Origin: Eublepharis macularius | Lineage: Eukaryota; Chordata; Lepidosauria; Squamata; Eublepharidae | Assembly (NCBI RefSeq): GCF_028583425.1 | Contig: NC_072805.1 | Coordinates: 20,284,001 to 20,348,000, forward strand | DNA: 64,000 nt | Direction of reading: 5' to 3' | Part shown: positions 13,105-64,000 of the stretch, piece after piece | Numbering within the stretch: position 1 is the first letter of the stretch | Layout of the letters: each line of letters begins with the position of its first letter | Program-made: the position numbers and the translations under genes | The notes under the pieces: model-generated | What the model saw: the letters and a program-made list of their open reading frames with translations, nothing else | What the model was told of the DNA's origin: nothing | Database searches by the model: none

Positions 13105-13220
13105 CAAATATAAATCAAAGAAATTTATTGTGGTTGACAAAAATACATAATAAAAAAAAGTTCAAATTGGACCCGTCCACTGAGCACATGAAACAACAGG
13201 TAGCAGAATTCTTCAGCCAT
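13105..13220 (-). other. NUP93: NUP93 3' UTR (predicted)
   Basis: This is the non-coding remainder of the last exon. Its lower end is placed 15-25 bases past the AATAAA hexamer; the exact cleavage site is inferred. It is AT-rich, with no other gene-like content. Confidence 0.6.
13124..13129 (-). terminator. NUP93 polyadenylation signal AATAAA
   Basis: The canonical hexamer on the minus strand lies 91 bases past the stop codon. It is followed by a T/GT-rich stretch (13085-13112 read on minus) suitable as a downstream element. It is the first AATAAA after the stop. Confidence 0.7.
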
Positions 13221-59456
<46,236 letters not shown>

Positions 59457-60480
59457 CTACAGAGACAAGGAACACAACTTCAGTCGACAGTCAATTTGAC
59501 ATTTAAAATTCAGGTCCTACAAGGCCAGTTCAAACTCTGCTGAAGTACAACCCATTTTTATCACCAATCCACGCCAAGTGAAAGGTTGTTTCAAGTGAAT
59601 GGGGAGGAGGGGAATTAGATGCCCATAAAGTTTTCTGTGAAAATGAAATATGTTAAATGCTTTTTTAAAGCACACGAACTCTTAGTGAAGTGTCCTGCTT
59701 CTGTACTCCCTTATCTCGGGCATGCAGCACAGGCTTCCACTCCCACTCTGCTTGAGTCGAATTGGATAAAAGCTTGTCAGATAAATGAGAAGCGATTGAG
59801 CTTGCTTGTCCATTTTTAAAAATGGGAAGGGATGAGTCAGCGAAAGCACAACATGAAGCTTCCAATCACAGACAGCCGCAGCACTTAAAACATGCAGATA
59901 TTCACAAAGGGGCAAGGAGACCGAATGGCTGATGCACTCGGGAAGTGACTGCCTAGAGTCCCTTATTCTTCCAAAATGCGAGAAAAGCCTCAATTCCAAA
60001 GCTATGTTATTTCTGTTTGCTCTGTATTTTTAGATATCTCATTATTGGGGGGGGGGGAGATTTTAATGCCGCCTGAACAGCCAGCCAATTGTCTGGGCAA
60101 AGCCTAAGGACCTCTCGTTTATTTTATACAGCCCAATCTCCCAGCCTATTTATTCACAAAAGATCCTTACTCAGGGAAGGAGAGAAGCAGCCATCCACCT
60201 TGGGGGATGTACAAAAAAACATTCTTTCTTTTGAGTTTGCACTGTACATTCATTTTAAAATTTCTTTATTTTTGGATTTTATAATAAGCTCCATTCCCAA
60301 ATCAGCAAACAGCCACTATAAACAGGAGGCAAGATAACTCGGCTGCCTCGACGTCTTGGTTTTAGATGTGAGAAGCTCAGACTCAAAACTCAAGACATCC
60401 TCTGAAAACCCTTTTCAGAATTTAGATACAATCTGGATTCAGAAGGTAAGCATAAGAACAGTCCTAGCTTCATAGTAACC
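59457..60480. other. Upstream NUP93 intron; no exon seen
   Basis: No further NUP93 exon or other gene recognised. A G-run lies at 60048-60057. Confidence 0.4.
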
Positions 60481-60482
60481 AG

Positions 60483-60926
60483 CAGGACTGGATCGAGGGG
60501 GGGGGCGGGGGGTAGTCTGTCCCCCAGTGCCACCAAGGAGGGGGCGCTGGACACAGCTGCCAGCCGCAGAGAGCTCGAGGGCGGCCTCCCAGCCCCCCAC
60601 GCCGCCTTTCACCTGCCCTGCAGGTCAGGGGACGGCCGGCCCCACAGGACAGGGGGCAAGCCAGCTGCCCCCATCCTGCGGGGCAGGCGAAAGGCAGCGC
60701 AGGGGGCTGGGAGCCCACCCGCGCCATTCGCCGAATGGCACAGGTGGCTTCCCAGCGCTCTGCACTGCCTCCACCAACTCCGTGGTGAGCTGGGACACCC
60801 AGCTTGCCGCATGGGTGGCACGCTCCGCCCTGCGTGATGATGTCACGGAAGAGGGTGGCAGCGCTGGGACAGCACACGCGTGGACTTGGGTTGCCCTGGG
60901 TGTCAGCAACCCTAGATCCGGCCCTG
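60483..60926. mobile_element. GC-rich hAT-type MITE (family D)
   Basis: A 444-bp GC-rich element with ends CAGGACTGGATC and GATCCGGCCCTG (inverted with two mismatches), bordered by a perfect 8-bp duplication GTAACCAG at 60475-60482 and 60927-60934. It contains G-runs at 60498-60513 and partly complementary internal arms around GGGGCAGGCGAAAGGCAG. Overlapping long frames on both strands reflect GC content, not genes. Confidence 0.75.
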
Positions 60927-60944
60927 GTAACCAGGGTTAGTATG

Positions 60945-61440
60945 AATGAATAAATTTATTTGCGGTCAGAGACGATAACAGTGACAATACATCCTTATCA
61001 ATTAATAAAATAATTAAATCCAGAGTAAAAATGTAAAGGACATAAAAAATACATCTAGCATTTAAAATCTTATCTTAAAATGTATATAGTTCTCTGGGAA
61101 CCACAGGAATTCTAATATTTAAAACATTGACATTAAAATAGTTAAAATCATAAAAAGAGCAGGAGATTATGTATGGCTATTTTACCAGGGTTAATAATGA
61201 TTGATTGATTGATTGATTAGATTTTTAGCCTGCCCTCCCCGCAAGCAGGCTCATGGCGGGTTACAATCATAAATAAATTACAATAGATAAAACCAATAAA
61301 ATACATCTCAGCGCAAACATCGATTTCGGCATTCCACATGGGGCAGCCTTCTCCTTCCCCTGGTCAGATGTAGTAACAAATCCAGCTATGGGGAATAGGA
61401 GGCAGCATGCAAACCCCTTGACCCAAGCCCTTAACCCTGG
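60945..61440 (-). repeat. Antisense LINE 3' tails (two)
   Basis: The first begins GAATGAATAAATTTATTTGC; the second begins with TGATTGATTGATTGATTA (61200-61217) followed by CCTGCCCTCCCCGCAAGCAG and GGCTCATGGCGGGTTACAAT, the reversed form of the LINE tail seen at 29640. Confidence 0.55.
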
Positions 61441-62700
61441 ATATGGTTACATCTGCACTGGGCCTTCATTCTCTCTCAGTCGTAATTCACTTAATGGACT
61501 GTTGGGAGGATAAAAAGAGAGGATCTCATATACAATCTCTTTCGGATCCCATCAAAAGAAAGGAAAATGAGGCAAACATCACAGTAATACCAACTTTTTA
61601 AAAGGCAAGTAAAAACATTTGTTCTATAGACTACTATTATTAGCTAAGAGACGGGCAAACAACGTTCTGAAGTACTTCTGGAAAAACTCTTAACTTGCAT
61701 GCTGATTCACCTATAAAGTTTGTCCCATCATTTGTTTAAAGAATTTAAACCCTGCTTTTCATAAAAGCCCTTTTCAAAGCGGCTAACAAAAAAAATTGGT
61801 TAAAATTACAATAAAACACTCAATAGCTGATTAAACAACTTGATTCTCTAACAGGGGAGAGGCAGGTCAACATGGAAGCGGGGCTGAACGGGCTATCAAG
61901 AACATTGGGGTGGATCCAGAGTAAAGTACCAGTTTCCCCTTCCTACTACAGCCGGACACACCACCACCAAGCCATTCTTCAGGATTTCCTATGGTCTGGA
62001 GGGGGAAGCATAAAAATTCCCTTCTGCCATTGGAAAATTTAGTCGGGAGTCATCCATCATCTTGTCCTGTTCCTTAGATTCAGCCCAGAGTGTGGAAACA
62101 AGAGGGCGTGTCTAATAAGACACAGAACCACAGCACAAAAAAAAAAAAAAAGAGCATGAGATGGTCTCTCAGGCACAGCTTTTACATTACCACTGACTTT
62201 GCCCTGAACAGCAGAAGCACAAGATTGGGGGCACTGCTGGTTTCAACTCTTCATCGTGCCCATGAACTTCAATGCTACCTTGCAAAGTCTTTTGCTCCAA
62301 TAATAAGTGACCATTTTGCCTGTTTGGTTCCTTTGGTAAGAGAGGAACCAGACAAATAAGGTCTCATCGCCGACAACGAGAAACGATTCAAAGGTCATTT
62401 TGTCCAGCATTAAAAAAAACTTGTATCTTCATACTTAAAGGGAAACAGAAACGGTTCTTCAACTGCGGCTAGTGTAACAACTTAGTGCCATTTTAATTAG
62501 CTCATTCGCGTTAAATCCAAAAGAGATTGGATGTTCTTTCTTGCAAGAAGAAAGGGAATGGATGTGGAGAACTATTGAAAGTTAATTAATGCCTCTATGA
62601 AAGAGTTTTATTACAAATTCCAATGGTATCTGACACCTTTAAGACTGAAATGTACTTATGATGTAGATACACCAAACTGCGAATGCTGACATGCAAAACA
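61441..62700. other. Upstream NUP93 intron; nothing recognised
   Basis: It has an A-run at 62137-62150 and no domain-bearing frame. Confidence 0.35.
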
Positions 62701-62717
62701 TGCAGATGTTATATATC

Positions 62718-63020
62718 AAGGGTGGCCATACTTACTTAATGTAACAGCCACATAGAATAAACATCAGATTTTTGAGAGCCGCAAGACATGATGCATTGAA
62801 GTGACTTCAGATGAGGAGGTGGGTTTGGGGGAGTGTCCTGAAAGTGACATCACAGAAAGGGGTGGAGTTTTGGTGCAGTATGCTAGAAGTGATATCATCA
62901 GAAGGGGTAGAGCTTGGGAAGAGCCATCACCTGACCTTTGACTTGGAAGTGATATCACATCCTTGCTAGGCTTCACCCCCAAAGTCCCCAGATATTTTCT
63001 GAGTCATACCTGGCAACCCC
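62718..63020 (-). mobile_element. Possible hAT-type MITE, decayed
   Basis: AAGGGTGGCCATACTTACTT at one end resembles a hAT terminus, followed by CAGATTTTTGAGAGCCGCAA. A clear partner end and target duplication were not found. Confidence 0.3.
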
Positions 63021-63109
63021 AACATTTTTATTGAAAATATGAAAGACATGGAAAGAAGGAAGGAAAAAAGGAAAAGGGAGGAAAGACATGGAAAGAAAGA
63101 AGGAAACGG

Positions 63110-63292
63110 AGCTGAAGCTACCTTATACTGAATCAGACCACTGGGCCTTCAAGATAGGTACTGTAGACTCGACTAGCAGCAGCTCTCAGGTAAGGTCACC
63201 TACTACCTGATCTTTTTAACTGGAGATGCTGGGGATTGAATCTGGGGCCTTCTGCATGCTCTACCATTGAGCCATGGCCCCTCCCCACGTGT
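63110..63292 (-). repeat. tRNA-derived SINE (Squam1-like), antisense, near full length
   Basis: On the minus strand: GGGGCCATGGCTCAATGGTA (A box), CAGAAGGCCCCAGATTCAAT (B box), then CCAGCATCTCCAGTTAAAAA, and finally GGTCTGATTCAGTATAAGGT. It has the same order as 50838-50995. Confidence 0.7.
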
Positions 63293-63299
63293 AAATTTT

Positions 63300-64000
63300 C
63301 CCCTTTTGGGAACAGACATAGATATTAATTAAAAATATCACAAACTACGAGAAAACAGTGGCACTTGAAGTACCGTAATTAGGGTTTTTAAAGAATTACA
63401 TAGGATCTCATGGTATAGAATTGGTGACTGCAGTCAGAATGAGCCCAGGCAGTAATCAAAGAAAGCACCGTCTCTCATGGACTGGTATAAACAGATTTGG
63501 AATGTAGCAGTATTAACTGAACTGTCTTATAGTAAAAGAGAAGGAAAGGAAAATCAGGTAGATTTGTGAGAAAATGGCTATTTTTTACTGATATGATGTT
63601 TCTAGACTGTGTACAACTTAATGTATTATTCTCTTTAACTTTATAAGAATTACAGGAAAATGTTTTTATAGTCATCTATTGTATACTTCAGGAAAAGGGG
63701 TGGTGGTTAACACAGAGAAAAAAACCCCATCCACCTAGAGTTCTGCTTTGGTTTGATTCCAAATAAGCTTGTTCATACCACATATCAGTAAATTTACAAA
63801 AACTACCTGAATACTAAGACAGGAGCATGCATGCTAGTTTAGGGGGAAAGTTCAAGCATTGTGCAATTTTGCCCAAATGAAAGATATGGCAGAACAATGT
63901 CAGTCAGGAGTAAAGTGGTGGCAAGTCCAGTAGCAAAATCAAGTAGTTATTTTCTCTTTCTCATCCAGACTAAAGCTCATATTCAGATTCCTGAGTTTAG
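63300..64000. other. Upstream NUP93 intron; nothing recognised
   Basis: AT-rich. The only frame, 63475-63675, has no domain. Confidence 0.35.

Noticed and set aside
60470-60940. Long overlapping frames on both strands (up to 137 codons)
   Set aside because: GC-rich hAT MITE with terminal repeats and an 8-bp duplication; the frames lack domains and exist on both strands because stop codons are rare in GC-rich DNA.

Overview
This is nuclear DNA of a vertebrate, most likely a squamate reptile (lizard or gecko type). The reasons are a repeat-dense, intron-dominated layout, a colinear vertebrate gene, and a repeat mix typical of squamates: CR1/L2 and L1 remnants, tRNA-derived SINEs, 5S rRNA-derived SINEs, Penelope-like elements, hAT MITEs and a Helitron. 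I could not name the species from sequence alone.

The only protein-coding gene I can support is NUP93, on the minus strand. It encodes the inner-ring scaffold nucleoporin of the nuclear pore (Nic96 family). Nineteen consecutive coding exons, all bounded by GT/AG, run from 59456 down to the stop codon at 13221-13223. Joined, they give 2163 coding bases: 720 residues plus a stop. That corresponds to residues 100-819 of the 819-residue human protein with no net length change. An AATAAA signal lies about 95 bases past the stop. The exons for residues 1-99 and the promoter must lie beyond position 64000.

Positions 1-13100 lie downstream of NUP93. I see no host gene there, only decayed transposons: an L2/CR1 tail near 2150, a frameshifted L1 ORF2 end at 4736-5280, a hAT MITE at 8501-8718, and a palindromic MITE at 9771-9984. 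In human, SLC12A3 follows NUP93, but none of its exons was recognised here. Positions 13332-59393 are the NUP93 introns, and 59457-64000 is part of an upstream intron.

The most interesting content is in the introns. (1) Penelope-like retroelement (PLE) copies, one flanked by a perfect 13-bp target duplication and carrying a hammerhead-ribozyme-like core at 27279-27319, plus related copies with the same architecture. (2) A 1.5-kb Helitron (44397-45931) with both diagnostic ends and broken coding remnants, ending 29 bases from a NUP93 exon. (3) Several hAT MITEs with 8-bp duplications. (4) Three 5S rRNA-derived SINEs. (5) A tetranucleotide tract starting about 22 bases inside an intron, next to a splice donor.
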